DNA from: CAZMVY01 sp964617875
Lineage (GTDB): Bacteria; Planctomycetota; Phycisphaerae; UBA1845; PWPN01
Assembly (NCBI GenBank): GCA_964617875.1
Contig: CAZUAI010000076.1
Span: 1-27,072, forward strand
DNA: 27,072 nucleotides
Reading direction: 5' to 3'
The translations under genes were made by a program, and so were the position numbers. Position 1 is the first letter of the stretch. Every line of letters starts with the position of its first letter. This document shows, one piece after another, positions 7,686-15,995 of the stretch. The notes beneath the pieces are model-generated. The model was not told the DNA's origin and searched no databases. It was given only the letters and a program-made list of their open reading frames with translations.

Positions 7686-10600
7686 ATGAAACCCGGATTC
7701 CTGGAAACTCTGGCAGACCGCATCCTGGTTTTCGACGGGGCGATGGGCACCAGCGTCCACCGCTACGACCTGCCGCTGGCAGATTATGACGGCCTCGAGA
7801 ACTGCACCGAGATCCTGAACCTCACCCGGCCGGACGTGATCCGTGAAATCCATGCCTCGTTCCTGGCCGTCGGGTGCGACGCCATCGAAACCAATACGTT
7901 CGGCGCCAACAAGATCGTCCTCGCCGAGTTCGGCATCGCCGACCGGGTGCGGGAGATCAACCGGCGGGCGGCGGAACTGGCCCGCGAGACGGCCGACCGC
8001 TTCGGCACGTCGGACCGGCCGCGGTTCGTCGCCGGCTCGATGGGGCCGGGGACGAAGCTGCCGTCGCTCCGGCACACGACGTGGGACGTGCTCGAGGACA
8101 GCTACGCGGAGCAGGCCCGCGGACTGCTGGACGGCGGCGTGGACGTGCTGCTGGTCGAGACGTGCCAGGACATCCTTCAGGCCAAGGCGGCACTCGCGGG
8201 GATCGAGGCGGCGATGCGGGAGCGGGGCCGCCGTGTCCCGATCATGGTGCAGGTCACGATGGAGACGACGGGGACGATGCTCGTCGGCACCGACATGGCG
8301 GCGGCGATGGTCGCCCTGGAGGCGTACCCGCAGGTCGCCGTCATCGGCCTGAACTGCGCCACCGGCCCGCAGGAGATGAGCGAGCACGTCCGCTATCTTG
8401 GCGCGAACTGCCCACGACGGATCAGCGTGATGCCGAACGCCGGCCTGCCGCAGCTCGTGGAGGGCCGCCCGCACTACCCGCTGACGCCCGCCGAGTTCGC
8501 CCGCTGGCTGCGGGAGTTCGTCGAGGTCGACGGCGTAAGCATCGTCGGCGGCTGCTGCGGCACGACGCCGGAGCATATCCGGGCGGTCGTCGAGGCCCTG
8601 GACGCAAGAAGGCGTCAGGACGCGCCACGGTGTCAGGAACCTTTCGCCGGGGGGCGCAGCGTGCCTTCGATGGCCGCATCGCCGGCTCCGGCGGAAGGAG
8701 GCCCCGAAGGAAGGGTTCCTGACACCTTTCCCGCAAGCGTGTCGAGCCTCTACCAGGCCTGCACGATCCGGCAGGAGAACAGCTTCCTCATCATCGGCGA
8801 GCGGACGAACGCCAACGGCTCGCGGAAGTTCCGCAAGCTGCTCGAGGCGGGCGACTACGACGGCATGGTCGCGATGGCCAAGGAGCAGGTCCGCGACGGC
8901 AGCCACGTCATCGACGTCTGCGGGGCGTTCGTGGGCCGCGACGAGCGGGCGGACATGCACGAGATCATCTCGCGATTCGCCACCGAGGTCACCTGCCCGC
9001 TGATGATCGACTCGACCGAGGCCCCGGTGATCGAGGCTTCGCTCAAGCTGGCCGGCGGCAAGTGCATCGTCAACAGCGTCAACCTCGAGGACGGCGAAAC
9101 ACGCTGCGACACCGTGCTCCCGCTCTGCCGGAAGTTCGGCGCCGCCGTCGTCGCCCTGACGATCGACGAGCAGGGCATGGCCCGAACCGCCGACCGCAAA
9201 GTCGCCATCGCCCGGCGCATCTTCGATCTGGCGACAAAGAAGCACGGCATCCGCCCCGGCGACATCCTCTTCGACCCGCTGACGTTCACGATCTGCACCG
9301 GCAACGAGGACGACCGCCGTCTGGCCGTCGAGACGCTCGACGCCCTGGCCCGCATCAAGGCCGAGCTGCCCGAGTGCCACACGATGCTGGGCGTCTCGAA
9401 CGTCAGCTTCGGCATCGATCCGGCGGCGCGGCACGTGCTGAACAGCGTCTTCCTGCACTATGCCTGCGAGCGCGGCCTCGATGCGGCGATCGTCCACGCG
9501 GCGAGCATCGAGCCCTTGTTCCGGATCGACGAAACGCAGCGGGACGCGGCACGGCGGCTGATCTTCGACGACCGCCGCGGCGGCGATCCGCTGCAGGCGT
9601 TTCTTGCGCTGTTCGCGGAAGCGAAGCCGAAGACGAAACGCATCGCCACGGCCGGCCGGCCCGTCGAGGAGCGGCTCCGGCAGCGGATCATCGACGGCGA
9701 CCGCACGGGGCTGGAAGCCGACCTCGACGAGGCGATGACGAAGCACGCCCCGCTGGAGATCATCAACACGATCCTGCTCGACGGGATGAAGGTCGTCGGC
9801 GATCTGTTCGGCTCGGGCCAGATGCAGTTGCCGTTCGTGCTCCAGTCGGCCGAAACGATGAAGGCCGCCGTCCGCCACCTGGAACCGCACATGGAGAAGG
9901 CGTCCGGCGCCTCGAAGGGCCGGATCGTCCTCGCCACCGTCAAGGGCGACGTACACGACATCGGCAAGAACCTCGTCGATATCCTGCTGACGAACAACGG
10001 CTACACGGTGATCAACCTCGGCATCAAGCAGCCGATCAACGCGATCATCGACGCCTGGCGGGAGCACCAGGCCGACGCGATCGGCCTGTCCGGCCTGCTG
10101 GTCAAGAGCACGCTCGTGATGCGGGAGAGCCTGGAGGTGCTCAACGAGCGCGGACTGACGCCGCCGGTGATCCTGGGCGGCGCCGCGCTGACGAGGAAAT
10201 ACGTCGAGCAGGACCTGCGGGCGGTCTACAAGGGCCCGTTGGCATACGCGAAGGACGCCTTCGACGGACTGGCACTGATGGAGCGGGTCTCATCGGGGCT
10301 CGGGTTTGGGGAGGCGGGTGCGGGGGAAGGCAGGCAGAGCGGGAAAGCGAAAGGGCGGGAAAGCGGAAACGAGGAACCGACGGCTTCGGCACCAGACGCC
10401 GCGGCTCCCAGGCCCCACATCCCGTCGAGCGTCACGACGGACGTGCCGATACCGCATCCGCCCTTCTGGGGCGCGCGGGTTGTCGAAAGCATCCCCCTCC
10501 GCGCCGCGCTCGCGTACCTGAACGAGGTGATGCTCTTCCAGGTCCAGTGGGAGTTCCACAAAAAGGGCCGGCCGGCGGCCGAGTTCGATCGCTACATCGA

Positions 10601-11243
10601 CGCCGAGGTCCGGCCCATCTACCGCGACCTCGTCGCACGGTGCGAGCGCGAGGGCATCCTCCAGCCCCGCGCGATCTACGGCTACTGGCCGTGCAATCGC
10701 GACGGCGACTCGCTGGTCGTATACGACACGGCGGCAGGGGACCGCGAGATCGTCCGCTTTACGTTCCCACGGCAGGCAAAGCCGCCATACTGGTGCCTGT
10801 CGGACTTCTTCCGGCCGGTCGAGTCGGGCGAACGGGACGTCGTTGCGTTTTCGATCGTGACCGTCGGCCAGCAGGCGAGCGACATCGCCCGCGAGTGGTT
10901 CAAGCAGGACCGCTACCGCGACTACCTCTACCTCCACGGGTTGAGCGTCGAGACGGCCGAGGCCCTCGCCGAGTACATCCACAAGCAGGTTCGCGTCGAA
11001 CTTGGCATCGCCGGCAAGGACGCCCGCGACATCCCGGACCTCTTCCGCCAGGGCTACCAGGGCAGCCGCTACAGCTTCGGCTACCCCGCCTGCCCGCGAT
11101 TGGAGGACCAGAAGCTCCTCTGGCCGCTCCTCGAGCCGGGCCGCATCGGCGTGAGCCTGACGGACGAGTTCCAGCTCGTGCCGGAGCAGTCCACCACCGC
11201 CCTGATCTGCCACCACCCCGAGGCGCGGTACTTCAAGGCATGA
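7686..11243 (+). CDS. metH: Cobalamin-dependent methionine synthase
   Basis: A 1185-residue cytosolic enzyme that transfers the methyl group of 5-methyltetrahydrofolate to homocysteine through cobalamin. Domains in order: homocysteine-binding barrel (about 1-305) with zinc ligands Cys224, Cys290 and Cys291 (GGCCGTTPEHI); pterin-binding barrel (about 360-640, IIGERTNANGSRKF); helical cap and B12-binding domain (about 650-870) with DVHDIG at 755-760, where His757 is the lower cobalt ligand; and the AdoMet reactivation domain (about 920-1185, GYPACP and the terminal HHPEARYF). Length matches full MetH enzymes. Two interdomain linkers are abnormal. Residues 315-347 are encoded by a palindromic repeat-like segment, and residues about 872-918 by purine-rich repetitive DNA. 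The ATG has no strong Shine-Dalgarno; AGGCGA is the best. The stop lies 5 bp from the 3' end of a convergent tRNA gene. Confidence 0.97.
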   Translation: MKPGFLETLADRILVFDGAMGTSVHRYDLPLADYDGLENCTEILNLTRPDVIREIHASFLAVGCDAIETNTFGANKIVLAEFGIADRVREINRRAAELARETADRFGTSDRPRFVAGSMGPGTKLPSLRHTTWDVLEDSYAEQARGLLDGGVDVLLVETCQDILQAKAALAGIEAAMRERGRRVPIMVQVTMETTGTMLVGTDMAAAMVALEAYPQVAVIGLNCATGPQEMSEHVRYLGANCPRRISVMPNAGLPQLVEGRPHYPLTPAEFARWLREFVEVDGVSIVGGCCGTTPEHIRAVVEALDARRRQDAPRCQEPFAGGRSVPSMAASPAPAEGGPEGRVPDTFPASVSSLYQACTIRQENSFLIIGERTNANGSRKFRKLLEAGDYDGMVAMAKEQVRDGSHVIDVCGAFVGRDERADMHEIISRFATEVTCPLMIDSTEAPVIEASLKLAGGKCIVNSVNLEDGETRCDTVLPLCRKFGAAVVALTIDEQGMARTADRKVAIARRIFDLATKKHGIRPGDILFDPLTFTICTGNEDDRRLAVETLDALARIKAELPECHTMLGVSNVSFGIDPAARHVLNSVFLHYACERGLDAAIVHAASIEPLFRIDETQRDAARRLIFDDRRGGDPLQAFLALFAEAKPKTKRIATAGRPVEERLRQRIIDGDRTGLEADLDEAMTKHAPLEIINTILLDGMKVVGDLFGSGQMQLPFVLQSAETMKAAVRHLEPHMEKASGASKGRIVLATVKGDVHDIGKNLVDILLTNNGYTVINLGIKQPINAIIDAWREHQADAIGLSGLLVKSTLVMRESLEVLNERGLTPPVILGGAALTRKYVEQDLRAVYKGPLAYAKDAFDGLALMERVSSGLGFGEAGAGEGRQSGKAKGRESGNEEPTASAPDAAAPRPHIPSSVTTDVPIPHPPFWGARVVESIPLRAALAYLNEVMLFQVQWEFHKKGRPAAEFDRYIDAEVRPIYRDLVARCEREGILQPRAIYGYWPCNRDGDSLVVYDTAAGDREIVRFTFPRQAKPPYWCLSDFFRPVESGERDVVAFSIVTVGQQASDIAREWFKQDRYRDYLYLHGLSVETAEALAEYIHKQVRVELGIAGKDARDIPDLFRQGYQGSRYSFGYPACPRLEDQKLLWPLLEPGRIGVSLTDEFQLVPEQSTTALICHHPEARYFKA
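8629..8726. repeat. Palindromic repeat element translated in frame within metH
   Basis: The left end GGTGTCAGGAACCTTT (8629-8644) and right end AAGGGTTCCTGACACC (8711-8726) are inverted copies with one mismatch in 16. Similarity continues inward to about 29 bp with further mismatches. The 98-bp segment lies exactly in the linker between the homocysteine and folate domains and contains no stop in the metH frame. It looks like a REP/MITE-type element. Confidence 0.65.
10339..10365. repeat. Purine-rich repeat in the metH B12-AdoMet linker
   Basis: GCGGGAAAGCG occurs at 10339-10349 and 10355-10365, a 16-bp period, within a wholly purine-rich tract (about 10306-10377). It encodes the low-complexity peptide GEAGAGEGRQSGKAKGRESGNEE between the B12 and reactivation domains. 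Confidence 0.6.
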
Positions 11244-11248
11244 ACGCA

Positions 11249-11321
11249 TGACCCCATCGGGATTCGAACCCGAGTCGCCGGCTTGAAAAGCCGGTGTCCT
11301 AGGCCACTAGACGATGGGGCC
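11249..11321 (-). tRNA. tRNA-Glu (anticodon TTC)
   Basis: A full 73-nt cloverleaf on the minus strand. The acceptor GGCCCCA pairs with TGGGGTC (one G-T pair), followed by discriminator A. The anticodon stem CCGGC/GCCGG encloses the loop TTTTCAA, giving anticodon TTC for Glu. The T arm is CTCGGGTTCGAATCCCGAG-like with the GGTTCGAATCC core. The 3' CCA is not encoded (TGC follows). It is convergent with metH, 5 bp from its stop, and 77 bp downstream of the RNase Z-like gene on the same strand. Between them is only a direct repeat AATCGGCCGA (11350-11359 and 11375-11384). Confidence 0.96.
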
Positions 11322-11398
11322 GCCTCACACAACCGTCTTCCCCCGCGACAATCGGCCGACCCGTCCAGCGAACGAATCGGCCGAATGAACCCTCCAGT

Positions 11399-12283
11399 CT
11401 ACCGGTTGCCGCCGGGCGCGTCAATCCGGGGCCCGCCGCGCCTTGGCGGGCGGTCCATCAGGAACGTCACCCGTTCGAGGATGTCCTTCCGCAGGTTCTT
11501 CGCGAGCACGGCCTTCGCCTGTGCCAGGCCCGTGCGACGGGTGACGTGCATGATGACGATGTGGGGGCAGTTCAGCGACGGCAGGACCTCGACCAGGTCC
11601 CGCACGTGAAAATGGCGGCCGGCCCGGGCCCGGTCCAGGTGCTCGTCATCGAAGAACGTGCACTCCAGCAGCAGGATCTCGGCGTCCTTGACGTCGGGCC
11701 GGTTGAGGTACGCCCCGGCGGCCGTGTCGCCGCAGAACGTGACCCGCGGCAGCTCGATGTTGTGCTCGATCTGCACGCCCTTCTTCTTCAGTTCGACGAG
11801 TTGCGGGCCGGTCAGGCCGAGGAACTCCTCCTTGAGCTTGTGGCGTTTCTCGATGATCGAAAACCCGAGCGACGGCGCACGGTGATTGACCGCGAACGCC
11901 CGGATGCGCAGGTCACGGCGGATCGCGTGCTCCTGGTTCGGCTCGATGCCGACCAGTTTCATCGGCGAGGGGTGGCCCTCGATCTCCATCCAGACCTGCA
12001 TGAGCTTTTCGACGGGGCGGACGAGGCTCTTGTGCAGGAGGACCGTCCCCGGCGCGATGTCGAGGAAGAATCGCTGGCTGAAGTAGTAGGCGATGCCGGC
12101 GGCGTGGTCCATGTGGCCGTGCGAGAGGCAGACCGTGTCGATCGTCATCAGCTCGCGGGGCCCGCGGCCGAAGTCGAAGGCGACGTTGAACGCGGGCACG
12201 GTGATGACGTTCTCCTCGCCGGCCATCGAGTAGCCGACGAGTTCGAGTCCGCCGATTGTCCGGGTGACCATCCGCGTGGACAT
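11399..12283 (-). CDS. Metallo-beta-lactamase fold hydrolase, RNase Z-like
   Basis: A 294-residue MBL-fold enzyme. The zinc motif H-x-H-x-D-H is SHGHMDH with H55, H57, D59 and H60; further likely ligands are in FCGDTAAG and MHVTRRT. The segment SLGFSIIEKRHKLKEEFLGLTGPQLVELKKKGVQIEH matches the layout of tRNase Z enzymes (PSxGYxI...KLKxEYxGLxGxxIxxLKxxGVxI), so tRNA 3'-trailer cleavage is the best guess; another MBL phosphodiesterase activity remains possible. I chose ATG 12283 rather than 12310, because a TTGGCA-17-GATAGT promoter ends 6 nt before it and overlaps the longer start. It diverges from truA with an 92-bp gap. A tRNA-Glu lacking an encoded CCA follows 77 bp downstream. Confidence 0.82.
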   Translation of the reverse strand: MSTRMVTRTIGGLELVGYSMAGEENVITVPAFNVAFDFGRGPRELMTIDTVCLSHGHMDHAAGIAYYFSQRFFLDIAPGTVLLHKSLVRPVEKLMQVWMEIEGHPSPMKLVGIEPNQEHAIRRDLRIRAFAVNHRAPSLGFSIIEKRHKLKEEFLGLTGPQLVELKKKGVQIEHNIELPRVTFCGDTAAGAYLNRPDVKDAEILLLECTFFDDEHLDRARAGRHFHVRDLVEVLPSLNCPHIVIMHVTRRTGLAQAKAVLAKNLRKDILERVTFLMDRPPRRGGPRIDAPGGNR

Positions 12284-12289
12284 CCCGAC

Positions 12290-12318
12290 ACTATCGCGGA
12301 GAAGGGGCATTCTGCCAA
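12290..12318 (-). promoter_or_regulatory. Promoter of the RNase Z-like gene, leaderless
   Basis: On the minus strand TTGGCA (12318-12313), a 17-bp spacer and GATAGT (12295-12290) form a good sigma70-type promoter. The -10 ends 6 nt before ATG 12283, so the mRNA would begin at the start codon. Confidence 0.55.
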
Positions 12319-12339
12319 GTGGGTCGCCCGGCGCCCCGG

Positions 12340-12369
12340 TTGCGGCTCCGGCGATCGGCCCCTTAGAAT
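12340..12369 (+). promoter_or_regulatory. Promoter of truA, leaderless
   Basis: TTGCGG (12340-12345), an 18-bp spacer and TAGAAT (12364-12369). The -10 ends 6 nt before the truA ATG (12376) and no Shine-Dalgarno is present. It is back-to-back with the RNase Z-like promoter. Confidence 0.5.
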
Positions 12370-12375
12370 GCCGGC

Positions 12376-13257
12376 ATGGAGCGTAACATCAAGCTGCTCC
12401 TCGCGTACGAGGGGACGGAGTTTCACGGCTGGCAGCGCCAGCCGGAGCTGCGGACCGTCCAGGGGATGCTGGAACAGGCGGCGCGGCGGGTCTGCCAGTG
12501 CCAGGTGGATATCATCGGCGCCGGACGGACCGACGCGGGCGTCCACGCCGCCGGCCAGGTGGCCAACTTCGCCACGACCTCGGACATCCCGGCGGCCAAC
12601 CTCGCGCGGGCGATCGGCGGCCGGCTGCCGAAGGACATCACCCTGATTCACGCGATGGACGTGCCGATGGCGTTTCATGCGACGCGATCGGCCCGCGGCA
12701 AGCTGTATCGCTACACGATCCACAACGCCCCCGGGCGCCCGGTCGAACGGCTCCGCCAGCGGTACGTGTACCACTTCTGGCAGCCGCTGGATGTGGAGCG
12801 GATGCGCGAGGCGGCGCGGGCGTTCATCGGCGAGCAGGACTTCGCCGCGATGGCCTCGCGGGGGGACGAGCGCGAGCACACCGTCCGCACGGTCTACGCC
12901 TGCGACGTCTACCGCCATTACGACGAGGTCCGCGTCGATGTCGAGGGGCGCGGCTTCCTCTACAACCAGGTGCGGAACATGGTCGGCACGCTGATCGAGG
13001 TCGGGCGCGGGCACTGGCCGGTGGAGCGCGTCGCGGAGATCCTCGCGAGCAAGGACCGCAGGCAGGCCGGGCCGACGGCGCCGGCCCGGGGGCTGTCGCT
13101 GCAGTGGGTCCGCTACGACCTGAACCGCCTGCCCGACATCGGCCGATGGTGGCTGGGCGAGTTCCGCCGGCCGGCCGGCAGCCGCGACGACGCCCCGCCG
13201 GAGACCGCCCCGCCCGCGGAAACCCCATGCGAATCGCCCACATCATCACGCGACTGA
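12376..13257 (+). CDS. truA: tRNA pseudouridine(38-40) synthase
   Basis: A 293-residue enzyme that isomerises uridines 38-40 in the tRNA anticodon arm. The catalytic aspartate is D53 in GRTDAGVHAAGQVANF, the TruA signature. Other conserved parts are LLLAYEGTEFHGWQRQP at the N-terminus and GRGFLYNQVRNMVGTLIEVGRG near residues 192-215. The last 40 or so residues are Pro/Arg/Ala-rich and not conserved in style. They overlap the next gene by 31 nt, so the tail may be an extension that arose by loss of an earlier stop. It lies next to tRNA-Glu and an RNase Z-like gene. Confidence 0.95.
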   Translation: MERNIKLLLAYEGTEFHGWQRQPELRTVQGMLEQAARRVCQCQVDIIGAGRTDAGVHAAGQVANFATTSDIPAANLARAIGGRLPKDITLIHAMDVPMAFHATRSARGKLYRYTIHNAPGRPVERLRQRYVYHFWQPLDVERMREAARAFIGEQDFAAMASRGDEREHTVRTVYACDVYRHYDEVRVDVEGRGFLYNQVRNMVGTLIEVGRGHWPVERVAEILASKDRRQAGPTAPARGLSLQWVRYDLNRLPDIGRWWLGEFRRPAGSRDDAPPETAPPAETPCESPTSSRD

Positions 13258-14396
13258 TCATCGGCGGGGCGCAGGAGAACACCCTGCTGACCTGCGAGGG
13301 CCTTCACCGCCGCGGGCACGACGTTCTGCTCATCACGGGTCCGCAGGCGGGCCCCGAGGGCTCGTTGCTCGGCGAGGCCTGCGCGCCGGGTTACCAGGTC
13401 GTGGTGCTGCATTCCATGGTCCGCGAGGTGAGCCCCCTGATGGACTGGCAGTGCCTCGCGGAGATGCGGGAGCTGATTGCCCGGTTCAAGCCCGCCGTCG
13501 TGCACACGCACAGCAGCAAGGCCGGAATCCTCGGCCGCGTCGCCGCCCACGACGCGGGCGTGCCGTGCATCATCCACACGATCCACGGCATGAGCTTCAA
13601 CCGGACGCAGCCGTGGCCCGTCCGCCTGACCTACCGCGGCCTCGAGCAGTTCTGCGCCGGGTACACGAACCACCTGATCAGCGTCGCCGACGCCATGACG
13701 CAGCAGGCGGTCGAGGCCGGGCTGGGCGACCCTTCGAAGTACACCACGATCTATTCGGGCATCCGGACGGACTGGTTCGACCCCGCGCGGCACAACCGGG
13801 CGGAGATCCGGCGGCGGTGGGGCTTCGAGCCGGAACACATCGTCGTCGGGAAGGTCGCCCGGATGAGCCCGAACAAGGGCTACGAACACGTGATCCCGGC
13901 GATGATCGCCGCCGCCCGGGAGGAGCCGCGGCTGCGGTTCGTGTGGATCGGCGACGGGGAGAAGCGGCCGGAGTACGAGTCGCAGCTTCGCGAAGCCGGC
14001 ATCCGCGACCGCGTGCACCTGGTGGGGCTGATCCTGCCGCACGAGATCCCGCGGGTGATCGCCGGAATGGACATCCTCGTGCACGCCTCGGAATGGGAGG
14101 GCCTCGCCCGCACGCTGGTGCAGGCCCTGCTGATGGAGAGACCGGCCATCAGCTTCGACATCGACGGCGCCCCGGAGGTCGTCTTCCCGGGCGAAACCGG
14201 GGAACTCGTTCCGCTGGGCGACGACAAGGGCATGGCGCGGGCGATCCTCAAGCTCGCCGGCGACGAAGGCCTCCGCCGTCAGTACGGCCGCCGGGGCCGC
14301 GAAATCTGCCTGCGCCGATTCGACCACCAGACGATGGTGGATCGCATCGTGGATGTCTACCAGCGGTTCACGCCGAAGCTCATCACGGGGGATTGA
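13227..14396 (+). CDS. GT4-family glycosyltransferase (GT-B fold)
   Basis: A 389-residue glycosyltransferase using a nucleotide-sugar donor, probably at the inner membrane in envelope polysaccharide synthesis. The N-terminal half has the acceptor-side glycine-rich loop (IITRLIIGGAQENTLL). The C-terminal half has the donor domain: KVARMSPNKGYEHVIPA, FVWIGDGEKRPEYES, HLVGLILPHEIPRVIAGMDILVHAS. The usual E-x7-E motif reads EGLARTLVQ, with Gln for the second Glu. The start ATG 13227 lies inside the truA 3' end (31-nt overlap); upstream open frame to 12498 is a shadow of truA. No other polysaccharide genes are adjacent, so the product is unknown. Confidence 0.9.
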   Translation: MRIAHIITRLIIGGAQENTLLTCEGLHRRGHDVLLITGPQAGPEGSLLGEACAPGYQVVVLHSMVREVSPLMDWQCLAEMRELIARFKPAVVHTHSSKAGILGRVAAHDAGVPCIIHTIHGMSFNRTQPWPVRLTYRGLEQFCAGYTNHLISVADAMTQQAVEAGLGDPSKYTTIYSGIRTDWFDPARHNRAEIRRRWGFEPEHIVVGKVARMSPNKGYEHVIPAMIAAAREEPRLRFVWIGDGEKRPEYESQLREAGIRDRVHLVGLILPHEIPRVIAGMDILVHASEWEGLARTLVQALLMERPAISFDIDGAPEVVFPGETGELVPLGDDKGMARAILKLAGDEGLRRQYGRRGREICLRRFDHQTMVDRIVDVYQRFTPKLITGD

Positions 14397-14426
14397 GGAC
14401 CCGGTGCCTCCTGCGGTCCCGTCGGC

Positions 14427-14432
14427 TATACT
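14427..14432 (+). promoter_or_regulatory. -10-like element upstream of gatB
   Basis: TATACT at 14427-14432 would start transcription near 14439, a short leader before either gatB ATG (14453 or 14474). No convincing -35 is seen at 16-18 bp. Confidence 0.35.
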
Positions 14433-14473
14433 GGAGCCTCGCCTGCGACGCGATGGAGGCGCGACGAATCGAC

Positions 14474-15958
14474 ATGAATACCACCGGCATCCACGCCAGG
14501 GCCGTCATCGGAATGGAGATTCACGTCCAGCTTGCGACGCGGACGAAGCTCTTCTGCGGCTGTCCGCTCGAGTTCGCCGCCGAGCCGAACAGCCGGGTCT
14601 GCCCGGTCTGCCTCGGACTGCCGGGCTCGCTGCCCGTGATGAACCGCCGGGCGTTTGACTTCGCCGTCCGGGCCGCCCTGGCCCTGAACTGCGAGATCGC
14701 CCGCTTCACGAAGTGGGACCGCAAGAGCTACTACTACCCCGACCTGCCCAAGAACTACCAGATCAGCCAGTACGACCTGCCGTTCTCGTCGAACGGATGC
14801 TTTGACGTGCCGACCGACGGCGGGACGAAGCGCATCCGCATCCGCCGTGTCCACCTCGAGGAGGACGCCGGCAAGAACATCCACGAGAAGCCCTCGATCA
14901 CGCAGGTGGACCTCAACCGCGCCGGCACGCCGCTGCTCGAGATCGTCACCGAGCCCGACATCGCCTCGGCCGACGAGGCGTATGCCTTCTGCGTCGAGCT
15001 GCAGCGCCTGGTCGTCTACCTCGGCGTCAGCGAAGCCAACATGCAGAAGGGCCACATGCGCTTCGAGCCGAACATCAACCTGCACATCGCCCGCGACGGC
15101 AGGACGTACAGGACGCCCATCGTCGAGGTGAAGAACCTCAACAGCTTCCGTGCCGTCCGCGGCGCCGTCGCCTACGAGCTGCATCGCCAGATCGAGGACT
15201 GGCTCGCCGACCCGGACTACACGCTCGAGAATCGCGGCAAGGAGAACCGCGGCTGGAACGACGCCCGCGAGATCACCGAGTTCCAGCGCGGCAAGGAAGA
15301 GGCGCACGACTACCGCTACTTCCCCGACCCGGACCTCGTGCCCGTGACGCTGACCGGGCAGGACATCGAGCGATTCCGCGCCGAGGTCCCCGAGCTGCCC
15401 ATCGCCCGGCGGCAGCGCCTGCAGGAGCAGATCGGCCTCTCGGTCGGCGACGCCGAGACGATCGTCGGCGACCGCGCGACGGCGGACCTGTTCGAGGCCG
15501 CCATCGCCGCCGGCGGCGACGCGAAGACGCTCGGCCGGCAGTTCATCAGCTTCTGGGCGGCCCACGCGAACAGCCGCGGGACGACGATCGCCGGCCTCGG
15601 CATCGACGCCGCCCGCGTCGGCGAGCTGGCCCGCCTCGTCGCCGACGGCACGATCAACGCGACGGCCGCCGCCGCGATCTCGGAGAAGCTGCTCGACTCG
15701 GGCGACACGCCGAAGGCGATCGCCGAGCGTGAGGGCCTGATCCAGGTGAAGGACGTCGGCCAGATGCAGGCGTGGGTCGATCAGGCCTTCGCCGCGAACG
15801 AGAAGGCCGTGCAGGACGCCGTCGCCAACCCGAAGAAGCAGAAGCAGGCCCGCGGCTTCCTCATGGGCCAGGTGATGAAGCTCTCCGCCGGCAAGGCCGA
15901 TCCGAAGATCTGCGGCGAGCTGATCGATGCAAAACTCGCCGGGCTGGCCGGCGGTTAG
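14474..15958 (+). CDS. gatB: Aspartyl/glutamyl-tRNA amidotransferase subunit B
   Basis: A 494-residue subunit of the GatCAB complex, which amidates Glu-tRNA(Gln) and Asp-tRNA(Asn) in the cytosol. The N-terminal kinase-like domain shows VIGMEIHVQLATRTKLFCGC with zinc-type cysteines C28, C30, C43 and C46 (CPVC), then SYYYPDLPKNYQISQYDLPF and GTPLLEIVTEPDI. The C-terminal YqeY/tail domain ends in FLMGQVMKLSAGKADPKICGELIDAKL, the tRNA-binding end. The protein is complete. gatA and gatC are not adjacent. Two in-frame ATGs exist; 14453 would add MEARRID. The GGAGG lies between them and is too distant (14 nt) to be decisive; I take 14474 by similarity. Confidence 0.96.
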   Translation: MNTTGIHARAVIGMEIHVQLATRTKLFCGCPLEFAAEPNSRVCPVCLGLPGSLPVMNRRAFDFAVRAALALNCEIARFTKWDRKSYYYPDLPKNYQISQYDLPFSSNGCFDVPTDGGTKRIRIRRVHLEEDAGKNIHEKPSITQVDLNRAGTPLLEIVTEPDIASADEAYAFCVELQRLVVYLGVSEANMQKGHMRFEPNINLHIARDGRTYRTPIVEVKNLNSFRAVRGAVAYELHRQIEDWLADPDYTLENRGKENRGWNDAREITEFQRGKEEAHDYRYFPDPDLVPVTLTGQDIERFRAEVPELPIARRQRLQEQIGLSVGDAETIVGDRATADLFEAAIAAGGDAKTLGRQFISFWAAHANSRGTTIAGLGIDAARVGELARLVADGTINATAAAAISEKLLDSGDTPKAIAEREGLIQVKDVGQMQAWVDQAFAANEKAVQDAVANPKKQKQARGFLMGQVMKLSAGKADPKICGELIDAKLAGLAGG

Positions 15959-15995
15959 CGAGCAAGGTTCTTGCTTTCGTCCGGGAGTGCAGGCG

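Noticed and set aside
7407..10067. An 886-codon open frame antisense to metH
   Set aside because: It is a GC-rich shadow of metH with no recognisable motif; metH is unambiguous.
12498..13226. Upstream extension of the glycosyltransferase
   Set aside because: It is the shifted frame of truA, whose catalytic motif is clear.
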